A DNA stretch of 64,000 bases, from positions 62,001 to 126,000 of the forward strand of contig NZ_JBBJCN010000004.1 of NCBI RefSeq assembly GCF_037622515.1. Reading direction: 5' to 3'. A program made the position numbers and the translations under genes. How positions within the stretch are numbered: the stretch's first letter is position 1; each line of letters begins with the position of its first letter. The DNA is from Paradesertivirga superstes. GTDB taxonomy: Bacteria > Bacteroidota > Bacteroidia > Sphingobacteriales > Sphingobacteriaceae. A model generated the notes under the pieces. The model was not told the origin of the DNA. It saw only the letters and a program-made list of their open reading frames with translations, and did no database searches. Shown piece by piece: positions 8,443 through 17,777 of this stretch.

Positions 8443-9678
8443 TCATTTATCATTTAAGGTTCGCACCACCTTTTCCAGACTTAAACCTTGCACAAGAATG
8501 GAGAACAGCACCACGATATATGTAATAGAAACCATCATATCTCGCTCCATACGAGTGGTTAGGGAGAGCGCAAGAGCAATAGAAATACCACCCCGTAAGC
8601 CGCCCCAGGTCATAAGGAGGAAAGTCTTTTGCGGGAACTCATATCTTAATCTGAAAAGGTATGATGGAGTAATTAGAGATATATAGCGGCTAATGATAAC
8701 GATGATTATTGCTGCCAGGCCCACATACAGGAAAGATACTTTCAGAGGGATAACCAAAAGCTCGAGACCTATTAATACGAAAAGCAGTGCATTAAAAATC
8801 TCGTCAATCATTTCCCAGAACTTGTGCACATAGTCGTTAGTTTCCTCTGACATCGCCTCCAGGGCTCCCTTGTTGCCAATAAATAAGCCCGCTATCACCA
8901 TTGCCAGTGGGGCAGAGAAATGAAAAATGGGTGCAAGCGTAATTCCTCCCATCACCATAGCCAGCGTTATCAGTACTTCTGTTTGATAATGGTCTATCCT
9001 TTTAAGCATAATAAAGCCGATGTATCCCAGTATTAAACCTAAAAATATACCTCCTAATATCTCTTCCGCCAACAGCACGACAATCTCTGACGTTGATACC
9101 TCTGCAAAACCTTCGCTTGCTATGTTAAATAGTGTCAAAAAAACCACAACACCCACACCGTCATTGAATAAAGACTCGCCTGTTATTTTGGTCTCAATGG
9201 ATTCGGAAATACCGGCCTTTTTCAGGATGGATAATACCGCAATAGGATCTGTGGGTGATATCAGAGCCCCAAACAACAGACAATAAATAAAATCTACAGG
9301 TTTAAACAGCATGGGAAGCAGTACGTAGACTGCCCCTCCAACCAAAAAGGTGGAAACTAATGTACCAACGGTCGCATAGGTCAGGATGGGCCATTTTGCC
9401 TCCCGGAGTCTTTTTATATCGGTGTGTAACGCCCCGGCAAACAGAAGAAATCCAAGCATAAAATCCAGGAGAAATCCTGAAAAGTCAATTTGAACCATTA
9501 ATTTTTTAACGAAGCCACCAATTGGTGACGTAGCTCCAGCCAATAGAAGAAGCAGAGATAACAGCAGGGATAAAACCATCAGCCCTATTGTTGAAGGAAG
9601 TTTTAAGAAGCGTATGTTAAGATATGCCAGTACTGCCGATAAAGTAATGATAATTGATATTAATCTCAGTGTATCCAT
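8443..9678 (-). CDS. CPA1/NhaP-type Na+/H+ antiporter
   Basis: The 411 residues contain about 12 membrane helices throughout. Diagnostic CPA1 motifs are ALISPTDPIAVLSILKKAG and ESLFNDGVGVVVFLTLFN, whose Asn-Asp pair forms the ion-binding site. The chain stops shortly after the last helix (QGLSLEKVVRTLNDK), so it lacks the long cytoplasmic tail of NhaP-like eukaryotic homologues. It exchanges Na+ or K+ for H+ across the inner membrane. The stop lies close to the start of gnd on the same strand, consistent with an operon. It is the second antiporter within 9 kb and belongs to a different superfamily branch from the one at 1277. Confidence 0.9.
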   Translation of the reverse strand: MDTLRLISIIITLSAVLAYLNIRFLKLPSTIGLMVLSLLLSLLLLLAGATSPIGGFVKKLMVQIDFSGFLLDFMLGFLLFAGALHTDIKRLREAKWPILTYATVGTLVSTFLVGGAVYVLLPMLFKPVDFIYCLLFGALISPTDPIAVLSILKKAGISESIETKITGESLFNDGVGVVVFLTLFNIASEGFAEVSTSEIVVLLAEEILGGIFLGLILGYIGFIMLKRIDHYQTEVLITLAMVMGGITLAPIFHFSAPLAMVIAGLFIGNKGALEAMSEETNDYVHKFWEMIDEIFNALLFVLIGLELLVIPLKVSFLYVGLAAIIIVIISRYISLITPSYLFRLRYEFPQKTFLLMTWGGLRGGISIALALSLTTRMERDMMVSITYIVVLFSILVQGLSLEKVVRTLNDK

Positions 9679-9756
9679 ACGTTAACACCATAACAGTATT
9701 TCAAAGAAATGGTGCGATTTTCTTTGATTTACTATTCAATAACGTGTTAAGCATTT

Positions 9757-11328
9757 TCAGTTAAATAAATGAGCAGCCACCTTTTTGTCGTGCCCATAGA
9801 TGTCGTCTCTGAAGTTTAATTTCCCGGTATCATCAACCCAGGATGTAAAATAGCTGATGTAAACGGGCACAGGCTTATCAAGGCCAACCCATTTTTCAGA
9901 ATTAGCGTGCATTGCTCCTTCTATTCTTTCGGCTGTCCATTCTGCTTGATCTTTTAAGAGGTATTTAGCAAGTTTAAATGGTTCGGCCACTCTTATACAG
10001 CCGTGGCTAAAATCTCTTCTGGTCCGTTGAAATAACCGCTTAGCTGGTGTGTCATGTAAATAAATACTATACCTGTTTGGGAAGATAAACTTTACTCTGC
10101 CAAGTGCATTCTTTCTTCCGGGCTTTTGCCTGATAACCGGCAGACCATTTCTCTCTCCGGTTACTTCCATGTTATGTCGAGCTAAATACCGTGGATTCTT
10201 TTCGATGCCAGGAAGGATCTCGTTTCGGATAATGCTCCTGGGTATGTTCCAATAAGGGCTAAATACAACATGTTTAATCTTGTCAGAGAAAATCACTGTA
10301 CGATTGGCTGCCTTACCCACAACAACATCCATATTTAACACTTCATCGGTCCCTTCGTATACATGGAGCCTGAACTCCGGAATATTTACAATCACTCTTT
10401 TGCCTTCGCCTTGAGCGGGCATCCACCGCATCCGTTCCATGTTAATAAGCATTCGCTCGATTTTCGTTTCTATAGGAATATTGAGAGCTCTTATTACGGC
10501 AGGGCCAACGATACCATCATCTGTTAAACCGTGTCGTCTTTGGAAACTAAGGACAGCAGCTTCAAAGCCACTGTCAAAGGCATTCGAGCCATTAGCAGAT
10601 GGCAGATCACCCAAAATATAAAGGTGATCCCTTATCAAATTTATTACAGCGGAAGAATCCCCGAGCCTAAGCACTTTCCTTTTGCCCAGGGATATTTCCG
10701 GCCATACTCGGTTTTGTAGCTTCTGAAAACGCAGGACATGATCTCTCATTAATAGATACTGCGGATTAATGGGCAGAATACTTTCTGGTTCCTTTCCGTT
10801 GTTTTCAGCGAACTCACGAAGTGTCTTTACCGCATTAACCTTCTTACGCGGGATATGCCACTGTAAGTTTTTAGGGTTAACCTTCCCCGTGTATGCCCGC
10901 TCAACAAAGTTTAGAAATAATTGGGTAAGCTGTAATTCCGTTGATTCAAAGTCCTGTTCGACGAGATTAAAATTTGCATCGGAAGTTGTAAAAAGCTCAA
11001 CTCGATCATGTAAGTCTGCATTATAAAGGGAGCTATCTCCCGAATAGTTAAGGAAGTTCTCGTACAAGTTCCAAAAAGATTGGGTTTGCTCAGCAAGTCC
11101 GTCTTCATTAAACCAGGCATACTGATAGCTCCTGTTATTATAAAATTGCCGGATATCATCTGCTTTGCTACTCGATAGTTTGTCGAGAGATTGACGTTTG
11201 ACGTGAAGTCCGGTAACGGAGTTTGAAATCGTTATTGATGTATCCTGCAACTGCGTTACTTGCGCCCCGCGGGTGTTGGTTGCAAAGAAAAATAGAAGTG
11301 GAATATATAATGCGAACGTGTTTTTCAT
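9757..11328 (-). CDS. YcbB-type L,D-transpeptidase
   Basis: The 523 residues begin with a signal peptide (FALYIPLLFFFATNTRGA). An N-terminal YcbB scaffold region (about 45-200) is followed by a peptidoglycan-binding domain (LSFQRRHGLTDDGIVGP, about 255-285) and a YkuD catalytic domain containing the active-site motif SHGCIRVAEP with its nucleophilic Cys and the upstream His of YLHDTP. It should form 3-3 meso-DAP crosslinks in periplasmic peptidoglycan, a remodelling activity linked to envelope stress in other Gram-negatives. Divergent spacing on both sides suggests its own transcript. All catalytic residues I can check are present. Confidence 0.88.
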   Translation of the reverse strand: MKNTFALYIPLLFFFATNTRGAQVTQLQDTSITISNSVTGLHVKRQSLDKLSSSKADDIRQFYNNRSYQYAWFNEDGLAEQTQSFWNLYENFLNYSGDSSLYNADLHDRVELFTTSDANFNLVEQDFESTELQLTQLFLNFVERAYTGKVNPKNLQWHIPRKKVNAVKTLREFAENNGKEPESILPINPQYLLMRDHVLRFQKLQNRVWPEISLGKRKVLRLGDSSAVINLIRDHLYILGDLPSANGSNAFDSGFEAAVLSFQRRHGLTDDGIVGPAVIRALNIPIETKIERMLINMERMRWMPAQGEGKRVIVNIPEFRLHVYEGTDEVLNMDVVVGKAANRTVIFSDKIKHVVFSPYWNIPRSIIRNEILPGIEKNPRYLARHNMEVTGERNGLPVIRQKPGRKNALGRVKFIFPNRYSIYLHDTPAKRLFQRTRRDFSHGCIRVAEPFKLAKYLLKDQAEWTAERIEGAMHANSEKWVGLDKPVPVYISYFTSWVDDTGKLNFRDDIYGHDKKVAAHLFN

Positions 11329-11428
11329 AGTTTCTGAATAGCATGGGCTAAATCAGATAAACGACGTTCTGATGCCCTTAATGAATATGACTAATTAACA
11401 TGGTTACAAATGCTTATATATTATACGG

Positions 11429-12037
11429 TTATTCAAGGTTTTTATTCTCATCATCAGTCATCTTTTTTAAGAGCACAGCCACCTGTTGAAAGCTTTGAAC
11501 GATTTCAGGCTTTTGCTCAAGTGTCGGTTTTTCGGATTCTATCTCTGATATTTTTTCATTCAAGATTTCTATTTCATTCTCCAGTTCTGGAAACGAATAG
11601 GTTTGCACTGATGTCAACACCTCTCCGGAAGCTGTGAACGCCTTTTTTATCATATCAGCATGCTGTGAGCTTTTTGAATCTTTAATCAAAAGATCTGACA
11701 TTTCTTTTATAGTATCTATGCGTGCTTTAGAATCATCTCCCATCTTCCTCGAGACCTTTGTCGATAGAACTTTTAAAGCATCAGCCATTTTACTAAGTCC
11801 GGTGGATACAAATCCATGATTTACATTCATATCACTTTTTGAAGCTTCATCTGCCCATTCAAGATAATGATTCACAACAACCATCGAATCACTGGATAAC
11901 TTCAGGTTTCCTCTAAGTTGGGTATGCGTATCTTCCTTAGGCCAGAACATAAATACGACTCCGGCAAGGGCAATAGCCCCGATTACCCAATAGACCAATT
12001 GAGTAACTCGATTTATATTGATTTTTTCAGTTGCCAT
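11429..12037 (-). CDS. Single-pass helical envelope protein, family unknown (paralogue A)
   Basis: The protein has 202 residues. A short cytoplasmic N-terminus is followed by one membrane helix (LVYWVIGAIALAGVVFMFW, about 14-32) and then a soluble, mostly helical region without Cys. Its second half (SSQHADMIKKAFTASGEVL to TLEQKPEIVQSFQQVAVLL) aligns by eye with 20974-21546, giving the pattern HAD-x-I-(R/K)KA, P-x-L, TLEQK-x-E. I know no function. The stop is 1 bp after the start region of the 12039 lipoprotein gene on the same strand, so the two are probably co-expressed. Confidence 0.75.
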   Translation of the reverse strand: MATEKININRVTQLVYWVIGAIALAGVVFMFWPKEDTHTQLRGNLKLSSDSMVVVNHYLEWADEASKSDMNVNHGFVSTGLSKMADALKVLSTKVSRKMGDDSKARIDTIKEMSDLLIKDSKSSQHADMIKKAFTASGEVLTSVQTYSFPELENEIEILNEKISEIESEKPTLEQKPEIVQSFQQVAVLLKKMTDDENKNLE

Positions 12038-12038
12038 G

Positions 12039-12482
12039 TTAGTCGAAATTTCTTGTTTGAATCACCGTCTGTGTACCAGGATACTGAATGGAAGCTGTAT
12101 CTTCTGCAGTAATAAATACTCTCACAGGCTCGAATGCGGTTACGGTAGTCAAGGTTCCTTCTAAGGAATTGGAGAAAAGTCCCTTAGAGCTCTTGAGCTG
12201 TCCAGCATTTTTGATGCCGTTTGTTTTTGTTTCTACCCAGACAATATAAACTTGCCTGGCAGGGTGCAGCCGTTCAGGTTCCGCTAAATTCGAGAGCTTT
12301 ATTTCAATCGAATAATTTTTATTTTCATCTTTCTTAATTTTTACGAACCCTTCTGCTGCCGGAACTGCAGCTGAAGGTGTAAATCGAACTTTCTTAGCAC
12401 AGGAGCCGAATAAGATTGTGATTGCGAGAGCCACAACAAATAATACTCTTACCCCCAGCACGTTTTTACTGATGTTTTTCAT
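12039..12482 (-). CDS. Small lipoprotein, paralogue 1 of a tandem pair
   Basis: The 147 residues open with a lipoprotein signal (FVVALAITILFGSCAKKV, lipobox Cys about 28). The mature part is predicted mainly beta: EGFVKIKKDENKNYSIEI, RQVYIVWVETKTNGIKNAG, VRVFITAEDTASIQYPGTQ, and the C-terminus VIQTRNFD. It looks like a small immunoglobulin-like or beta-sandwich domain. The neighbouring gene at 12630 shares these segments along the whole length, so the two arose by tandem duplication. Function unknown; location in the envelope is inferred from the lipobox. Confidence 0.78.
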   Translation of the reverse strand: MKNISKNVLGVRVLFVVALAITILFGSCAKKVRFTPSAAVPAAEGFVKIKKDENKNYSIEIKLSNLAEPERLHPARQVYIVWVETKTNGIKNAGQLKSSKGLFSNSLEGTLTTVTAFEPVRVFITAEDTASIQYPGTQTVIQTRNFD

Positions 12483-12629
12483 AGATGTATTTTAAGCTCT
12501 GATGCCGTGTCTAGTCAACCCTTGATAACCTAGTTAGTTTTAAGTGTTTGATTATAATTCAGCAGACACTACCTTCCCAATCGCACATTATTGACGGTTA
12601 GCTTATTTTCGTCGCTAGTATTGGCGCTA

Positions 12630-13070
12630 TCAATCGAAGTTTCTTGTTTGGAGTAAGATTTGGCTTCCAGGCACATTACTACTGCCTGTATCTTCAGCAG
12701 TGATAAAGATTTTTATTGGTTTGAAAGGGGTAACCGTATTTAATGTCCCTCCTGGACGATTCGAACCATACCTTAAGAAACCTTCCAATTGCCCCAATTT
12801 TTTAACACCGTTTTTTTCCGTTTCAATCCAGACTACATACACTTCTTTTGATGGGTATAACTTTTGTGGAGTAGAAACATTTGAGACCTTTATTTTTATA
12901 GTATGGTTCTGGCTCTCATCCTTTGTGATTTTCACATATCCTTGCGCTGAGGGAACCAACTTTGAGGGTCTAAATCTTACCCTTTGGGCACACGAACCAA
13001 GGACGATTGTGATTGTTAGAGCCAAGATAAGTAGTATATTTAATTTCCATCCGTTTTTACTATTTTTCAT
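12630..13070 (-). CDS. Small lipoprotein, paralogue 2 of a tandem pair
   Basis: The 146 residues share the lipobox (VLGSCAQRV), the core SAQGYVKITKDESQNHTIKI and KEVYVVWIETEKNGVKKLG, and the last residues LQTRNFD with the gene at 12039. The most variable part is the stretch between the VVWIETE strand and the ITAEDT strand. A 147-bp spacer separates the two genes on the same strand and holds nothing I can identify. Role unknown. Confidence 0.78.
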   Translation of the reverse strand: MKNSKNGWKLNILLILALTITIVLGSCAQRVRFRPSKLVPSAQGYVKITKDESQNHTIKIKVSNVSTPQKLYPSKEVYVVWIETEKNGVKKLGQLEGFLRYGSNRPGGTLNTVTPFKPIKIFITAEDTGSSNVPGSQILLQTRNFD

Positions 13071-13183
13071 AGATAATGTAATATTGAGTTTTGCTGCTAT
13101 ATATTCAACCCTAAAAATGCTTGTTAGTTTCCAGAGTCAATCTACTATCAGGAGCAGACACATCTGGTTGCTTCCCATGAAGC

Positions 13184-14422
13184 CTAAGAAGCAGTTTCCA
13201 GATCCTGCTCTCTTATCGCTTTGTGCACTAGCGCTAAAAGGTTGTTTATTAAAGGCTCTTCACATTGCTTCTGCAGTTGTAAAAGAATGTGAAGTAATTC
13301 TTTCAAAACCAAACGATCTTTTCTGCCATAATCCCAGATGGGATGGATACTGTCTCTAAAAATCTCGCTAAATGACCGTTCTTTTGTAATGATTCTGACT
13401 ACGTCTTCTTTATCTTTAATATGAGTAACCGGATAGTTATGAAGCCGAAATGCCAACAGTTCACCTAATGCTTGCAAGCTTAAAACAGCAGTACCAGGGT
13501 CGTTTATTCCTGGACTAAGAGCTTTTACTGCCACCTCCATTAACTGCCTGAAACCATAGTAATAATTGGACTTAATTTCCTGGCCTCTGTGTATATTTAT
13601 GAGCTTGCTAAGGTCTTCCTGAAGGTTTGTATGGGGGTCCTGATTGCATTTTATTTCCAATAAAGGATGGCCTTCTAAAACAAATGTTCCTGAAGGGTAC
13701 AGAAATGAAATAACAATATCTTCTCGTTTGCAAAAAGCCAGTAGCACATCATGTGCAAATCCTTGATATATTCCTGACTTATAAGCATTAACCACTGTAG
13801 TTTCCACAAGATTAAAATGTACATCAGTATCACTTTTAGCAACACAAGCTTTTTCAAGAGATTTTCTGGTGGTATCATGAATCCGATGAATGATGGTTTC
13901 ATATTTTACTGATTGAGTAACATAGTGCAGAAAGTAGATAAAAAAGAAAATGTCTATTACAGTAAGTGCAATAAGCAAATAAGTACTTATTGCCGGAACA
14001 TAAATGCCTGAATTGATATCTCGAATAGTACTTAGCAGAAACAAGGCGTAAACAATAGTTCCTATATAAAAGCCAAGCACTGTTTGTTGAAAACGATTAC
14101 CAATGAGCTTATCGAGTATCCGGTTACTAAGTTGTGAGGCGGCTTGGTTCAGCAATATCATCACCATACTGAAGCTGAACACGGTAAGGGAAATGATCCC
14201 GCTGGTAATAGCAGATATTATGCTTCTTGCGGTACTGGCATCTTTCAAAGTAAGCCAATGTGCATTAGATTTTATAGCTTTTCCTGAATCGGAAAAGTCA
14301 AACTGAATCATAAAGAATGACAGGAATAAAAAGGATACGGCTATTAGAGCAGGTAAAAAGGCTATGCTCGCGATGGTTTGTTTATAAATAGTCCGGAACC
14401 ACTTTAATATACCTTGACCCAT
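13184..14422 (-). CDS. DUF2254 integral membrane protein
   Basis: The protein has 412 residues. The first 140 or so contain four hydrophobic helices (FLPALIAVSFLFLSFFMIQF; SAITSGIISLTVFSFSMVMI; and two more around 100-135). A long soluble part follows with the DUF2254 hallmarks QAASQLSNRILDKLIGNRFQ before it and FRQLMEVAVKALSPGINDP within it. DUF2254 proteins are widespread predicted inner-membrane proteins without an assigned role. It is transcribed alone or with DUF421, 102 bp away on the same strand. Nothing in it suggests truncation. Confidence 0.85.
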   Translation of the reverse strand: MGQGILKWFRTIYKQTIASIAFLPALIAVSFLFLSFFMIQFDFSDSGKAIKSNAHWLTLKDASTARSIISAITSGIISLTVFSFSMVMILLNQAASQLSNRILDKLIGNRFQQTVLGFYIGTIVYALFLLSTIRDINSGIYVPAISTYLLIALTVIDIFFFIYFLHYVTQSVKYETIIHRIHDTTRKSLEKACVAKSDTDVHFNLVETTVVNAYKSGIYQGFAHDVLLAFCKREDIVISFLYPSGTFVLEGHPLLEIKCNQDPHTNLQEDLSKLINIHRGQEIKSNYYYGFRQLMEVAVKALSPGINDPGTAVLSLQALGELLAFRLHNYPVTHIKDKEDVVRIITKERSFSEIFRDSIHPIWDYGRKDRLVLKELLHILLQLQKQCEEPLINNLLALVHKAIREQDLETAS

Positions 14423-14524
14423 GCTTTTCTTTTATACAAGAACTCTGATAAGTTTAAAATGTTCTTTTACATCGCAGTAGCCATAGGAAAGCTACATGTG
14501 TTAGCCTTTGGAAATGCCTAAAAA

Positions 14525-15049
14525 TTATTCAATTCTTTTTACACTTGACAACGGTGAGTCTTCATTTGATAGACTACCTTCTTTTACAACTGTAAATTGC
14601 CCGTTTGATTCCATTACTACAGCTTCAACCTGTTTTATTGATGTAACTCCGTTGCTTCTAAGGATTGACCTCACTTCTGCCTCCGTAACTCTTTCCTTTT
14701 TTAGAGCCTTCCCTAAGAAATTTCCTTTATAAAATATAAGTGTTGGCTCCGAACTGATTAATTTTGAGAACGCTTTCGATCTCACCGATATATATGCAAG
14801 CAAATATTGTAAAGAGATTAAGAGAGCCAACGCTAGTGCTCCATCCGCCAGTGCTACATCCTTACTTAACAAAACCGTGGCCAAAGTTGAACCCAGGGCA
14901 ACTGTAACTATAAAATCGAATTCCTTCATTTGAGCCAAAGTTCTCTTTCCTGAAATTCTTAACATGAAAATCAAGGAGAAGTAAGCAAGAACCCCCACGA
15001 GGAGAATTCTCACTAGACTGTGATTGTTACTAAAAAAGATGTTTTCCAT
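14525..15049 (-). CDS. DUF421 (YetF-like) membrane protein
   Basis: The 174 residues form three N-terminal membrane helices (about 10-85). They include the family signature RISGKRTLAQMKEFDFIVTV and end before a small YetF-type soluble domain (LISSEPTLIFYKGNFLGKAL, VTEAEVRSILRSNGV). Bacillus YetF-like proteins are associated with spores and membranes, but the Bacteroidetes members are uncharacterised. The gene lies just downstream of the FNR-like regulator gene on the same strand, with a 51-bp gap. Confidence 0.86.
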   Translation of the reverse strand: MENIFFSNNHSLVRILLVGVLAYFSLIFMLRISGKRTLAQMKEFDFIVTVALGSTLATVLLSKDVALADGALALALLISLQYLLAYISVRSKAFSKLISSEPTLIFYKGNFLGKALKKERVTEAEVRSILRSNGVTSIKQVEAVVMESNGQFTVVKEGSLSNEDSPLSSVKRIE

Positions 15050-15100
15050 AAGAATAGGGTTCCGGTTGTTTTACTATATTCAAAGTGATACGAGAATTAC

Positions 15101-15805
15101 CTATTGTAAATTGCTCTGTTTCACTATTTCTATCAGCTTTAATTCATCAAGAATTCTCATGCTTCTTCCAGTTAATTCAATAATCTTATTCTTACTGAAA
15201 TCGGTGGCCACTTTAAACAATGTTTCATATGACGAACCTGAGAAGGAAGCAAGGTCCTGACGGGATAGCTCGACATTTAAAATACCGTTCTCATCTGTCC
15301 CAAATTGTTTTCTCAGCATTAAAAACGATTGAGCTATACGAGCCTTTACAGGCATATGAGCTAAATCGCGCATGCTTTTATGAGAACATTGAAGCTCATT
15401 TGCGAAAAAGTGCATAAGGTTACGGGTTAACTCTGGGTTAACCTTGAGTGTTGACTCAAAAAAATTCAACCCCACATAACATACTATCGAATGCTCTAAG
15501 GCGGTGGCAGAACTAGAATATTTTTGATCCTCACCCAATCCAAAAATACCAAAAATACCCCCCGGGCGTACAAAACGAACTATCAAGTCTTTATCACTAT
15601 CCCAGCGTTCATGAATTTTTATGGTGCCTTGATACACAAAATAAATACCTTCAACGGCATCTCCTTCTGAAAAAACTCGGTTGCCTTTTTTTACTTCAAA
15701 ATTCTTTTTGTGAAGTTCGATTGCCGCAAGCCATTCAGGCAAACATCCTTTACACAAAAAACAGCTGTTAACATCACACAAATTTTTACTCTTTCTATTA
15801 ATCAT
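15101..15805 (-). CDS. Crp/Fnr family transcription regulator with N-terminal Cys cluster
   Basis: From the ATG at 15805 the protein has about 234 residues; an ATG at 15850 would add 15. A cyclic-nucleotide-binding-like beta barrel (FSEGDAVEGIYFVYQGTIKI) and a C-terminal winged helix (ELSRQDLASFSGSSYETLFK) are clear. The N-terminus carries four close cysteines, C-x4-C-x2-C-x2-C (LCDVNSCFLCKGC), and a fifth lies in the barrel (SIVCYVG). This arrangement recalls E. coli FNR, whose three N-terminal cysteines plus one barrel Cys bind [4Fe-4S]. Redox or O2 sensing is therefore a reasonable inference. It is divergently placed against the sensor-like gene at 15981, and neighbouring stress genes are candidate targets. 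Confidence 0.87.
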   Translation of the reverse strand: MINRKSKNLCDVNSCFLCKGCLPEWLAAIELHKKNFEVKKGNRVFSEGDAVEGIYFVYQGTIKIHERWDSDKDLIVRFVRPGGIFGIFGLGEDQKYSSSATALEHSIVCYVGLNFFESTLKVNPELTRNLMHFFANELQCSHKSMRDLAHMPVKARIAQSFLMLRKQFGTDENGILNVELSRQDLASFSGSSYETLFKVATDFSKNKIIELTGRSMRILDELKLIEIVKQSNLQ

Positions 15806-15980
15806 TGAAACTTTACTAAACACTTTAATTGCAAATGCAATATAATACATAATATTAAAAACACAAATAACGTGTTTTACGTTGCCAATACAATAAATGT
15901 CATACGCCAGGCAATTGTTTTACTATTGTATAGAACAGCTTGGCTTCATCTTCTCCAACATACTATTAAACAACAAAACT

Positions 15981-16565
15981 ATGGCTCAAATAAATGACGG
16001 TATACCAGAGAACTTTAGTCAAAATCCATCACCAAAACATACTTCTGTTAGTAGAAAAACCTATTTAGTAACTCTTATTGTTGCGTTAGTTTTACTCGCG
16101 GGTATATGGGTCTGGAAAGTGATTGAAGTAAATAATATAAAAAAGGCTGCCCAAATTGAAAAAGAACAATTGTATAATCAGGCTTCAAGCCAAATTGTGC
16201 AGATCCACGAACAGCACCTAAAGCGTTTGAGTAAACCATTCGTATGGGCTATAAGATCTGAAATGATGCGGGGAAATCTTAGCCAGGTAAACCTCTATAT
16301 GAATGAGATGGTGAAGGAAAAAAACTTTCAGCTAATTGTTGTGGTTAACGACAAGGGAACGATAGTGTCTTCTACAAATAAAAAAGATGATGGTAAACCC
16401 TTTTCCTCCATAGGCAATACTTCACTTTTAACCACGAATAGTATTGAAGTTGAGAATAATCAGGACAGTATTTTGGCTGTTACCAGCCCTATAATGGGAC
16501 TTAACAACAGGTTAGGAACATTGTATATGAGATACGCCGTCCCTCCTGCTACCTTAAACAAATAG
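15981..16565 (+). CDS. Membrane-anchored periplasmic sensor-like protein
   Basis: From the ATG at 15981 (MAQINDGIPENF) the protein has about 194 residues; the longer frame from 15897 adds unlikely sequence. One membrane helix (YLVTLIVALVLLAGIWVW) is followed by a helical segment (EKEQLYNQASSQIVQIHEQH) and a domain with FQLIVVVNDKGTIVSSTNKK, which resembles the beta-strands of PDC/Cache-type sensor domains. No kinase, HAMP or methyl-accepting output domain follows, so it may need a partner. It is divergent from the FNR-like gene across a shared promoter region (about 15806-15980). Confidence 0.68.
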   Translation: MAQINDGIPENFSQNPSPKHTSVSRKTYLVTLIVALVLLAGIWVWKVIEVNNIKKAAQIEKEQLYNQASSQIVQIHEQHLKRLSKPFVWAIRSEMMRGNLSQVNLYMNEMVKEKNFQLIVVVNDKGTIVSSTNKKDDGKPFSSIGNTSLLTTNSIEVENNQDSILAVTSPIMGLNNRLGTLYMRYAVPPATLNK

Positions 16566-16669
16566 GGGTTAAGATTTGCCGTCCGATCTCGGGCTGACAA
16601 GAAACCAGGGTGGTGATAAGTAGATGGCTCTGCTGACAAAACATATGATAAGGTTATAAAAACTTTGCT

Positions 16670-17584
16670 ATGATTTTCGTAAAAAAAGTAGCTATTGTAG
16701 CACTATTTGTGATTGTGCTGTTACTTCTGAAATCTACCTTCAGTGTGCTGCTGATGATTCTGGCAGCAACTATTATTGCACTTTACTTTCACGGTTTGGC
16801 GGGTTTAATTAAAAGAAAAGTTAAGCTGTCGCATAAATGGAGTATGTTTTTATCTATCACAGGAAGCTTCATTATCATTGGGTTACTATTTTGGCTAATA
16901 GGCTCGCGTGTGCAGTCGCAAATAAGTACTATGAGTGAAAAACTGCCCGCCATTGTCGACCAGGCAAAAACGCAGTTAAGTCATTATTCATGGGGACGAA
17001 CCATTTTAGATCAAACTTCCGGACCAAATTCAGAGAAGTTAGTTTCGTCCGCAAAAAGATTTTTCAATTCAACTTTTGGCGTACTTGGAGATATTTATGT
17101 GATACTGTTCCTCGGCATTTTTTTAACTGCCGATCCTTCTACCTATAGAAATGGAATTATTGCACTTATACCAAAACAAGACAAAGAGCAAGGCAGGCAT
17201 GTACTTGATAAATTAGGACAAACTTTAAAAAGCTGGTTTAAAGGCAAGCTGTTTTCTATGGCTGTGGTAGCTGTATTAACTGGAATCGGCCTGTCCATTT
17301 TAGGAGTACCGTTAGTTTTTGCCCTGGCTATTATTGCAGGGGCACTGAACTTCATACCTAATTTGGGGCCTATTATTGCCATGGTTCCAGCAGTATTAAT
17401 TGGATTAACGCTAGGTGTAAACACTGCTCTTATTATTGCCGGCCTTTATATTCTGATTCAAATGATTGAGAGCAATATTATTACTCCAATGGTTCAGAAG
17501 AAACTGGTAAGTATCCCTCCTGCTTTAATCATTATCGGGCAATTAATTGTGGGCTCCGTAACAGGCTATCTGGGTATCATATAG
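16670..17584 (+). CDS. AI-2E family transporter, frameshifted near the 3' end
   Basis: The 304 residues are an eight-helix AI-2E/PerM-type membrane protein. An N-terminal pair of helices is followed by a soluble hinge (SRVQSQISTMSEKLPAIVDQ), then membrane segments with the family motif GALNFIPNLGPIIAMVPAVL and IQMIESNIITPMVQKKLV. The frame ends at TGYLGII followed by a stop; in the next frame the expected tail ATPVVLIIMVMVQELYVKKQ continues to a stop at 17649. One missing T near 17580 (ATATAGC for ATATTAGC) would restore it. Substrates in this family vary (AI-2, small solutes, Na+/H+), so export is only a general assignment. Confidence 0.83.
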   Translation: MIFVKKVAIVALFVIVLLLLKSTFSVLLMILAATIIALYFHGLAGLIKRKVKLSHKWSMFLSITGSFIIIGLLFWLIGSRVQSQISTMSEKLPAIVDQAKTQLSHYSWGRTILDQTSGPNSEKLVSSAKRFFNSTFGVLGDIYVILFLGIFLTADPSTYRNGIIALIPKQDKEQGRHVLDKLGQTLKSWFKGKLFSMAVVAVLTGIGLSILGVPLVFALAIIAGALNFIPNLGPIIAMVPAVLIGLTLGVNTALIIAGLYILIQMIESNIITPMVQKKLVSIPPALIIIGQLIVGSVTGYLGII

Positions 17585-17740
17585 CTACTCCGGTTGTGCT
17601 AATTATTATGGTGATGGTTCAAGAGCTTTATGTTAAGAAACAACAATAGTGTAAGCGTTTAATAATCGAATTGGTATTGGCTGAAAATAAATTGGGCTGC
17701 ATCTTTCAGCAAACGGGGAATGACTGATAATAAATCCTAT

Positions 17741-17770
17741 ATCCAGGAAGCATACGAATACCTCCTGGAT
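17741..17770. terminator. Hairpin between convergent genes
   Basis: ATCCAGGA at 17741-17748 is the reverse complement of TCCTGGAT at 17763-17770, with T-rich sequence on both sides. It lies between the convergent AI-2E and DUF326 genes and may end transcripts from both. The rest of the 17650-17777 gap shows nothing else. Confidence 0.4.
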
Positions 17771-17777
17771 TGAAGTT

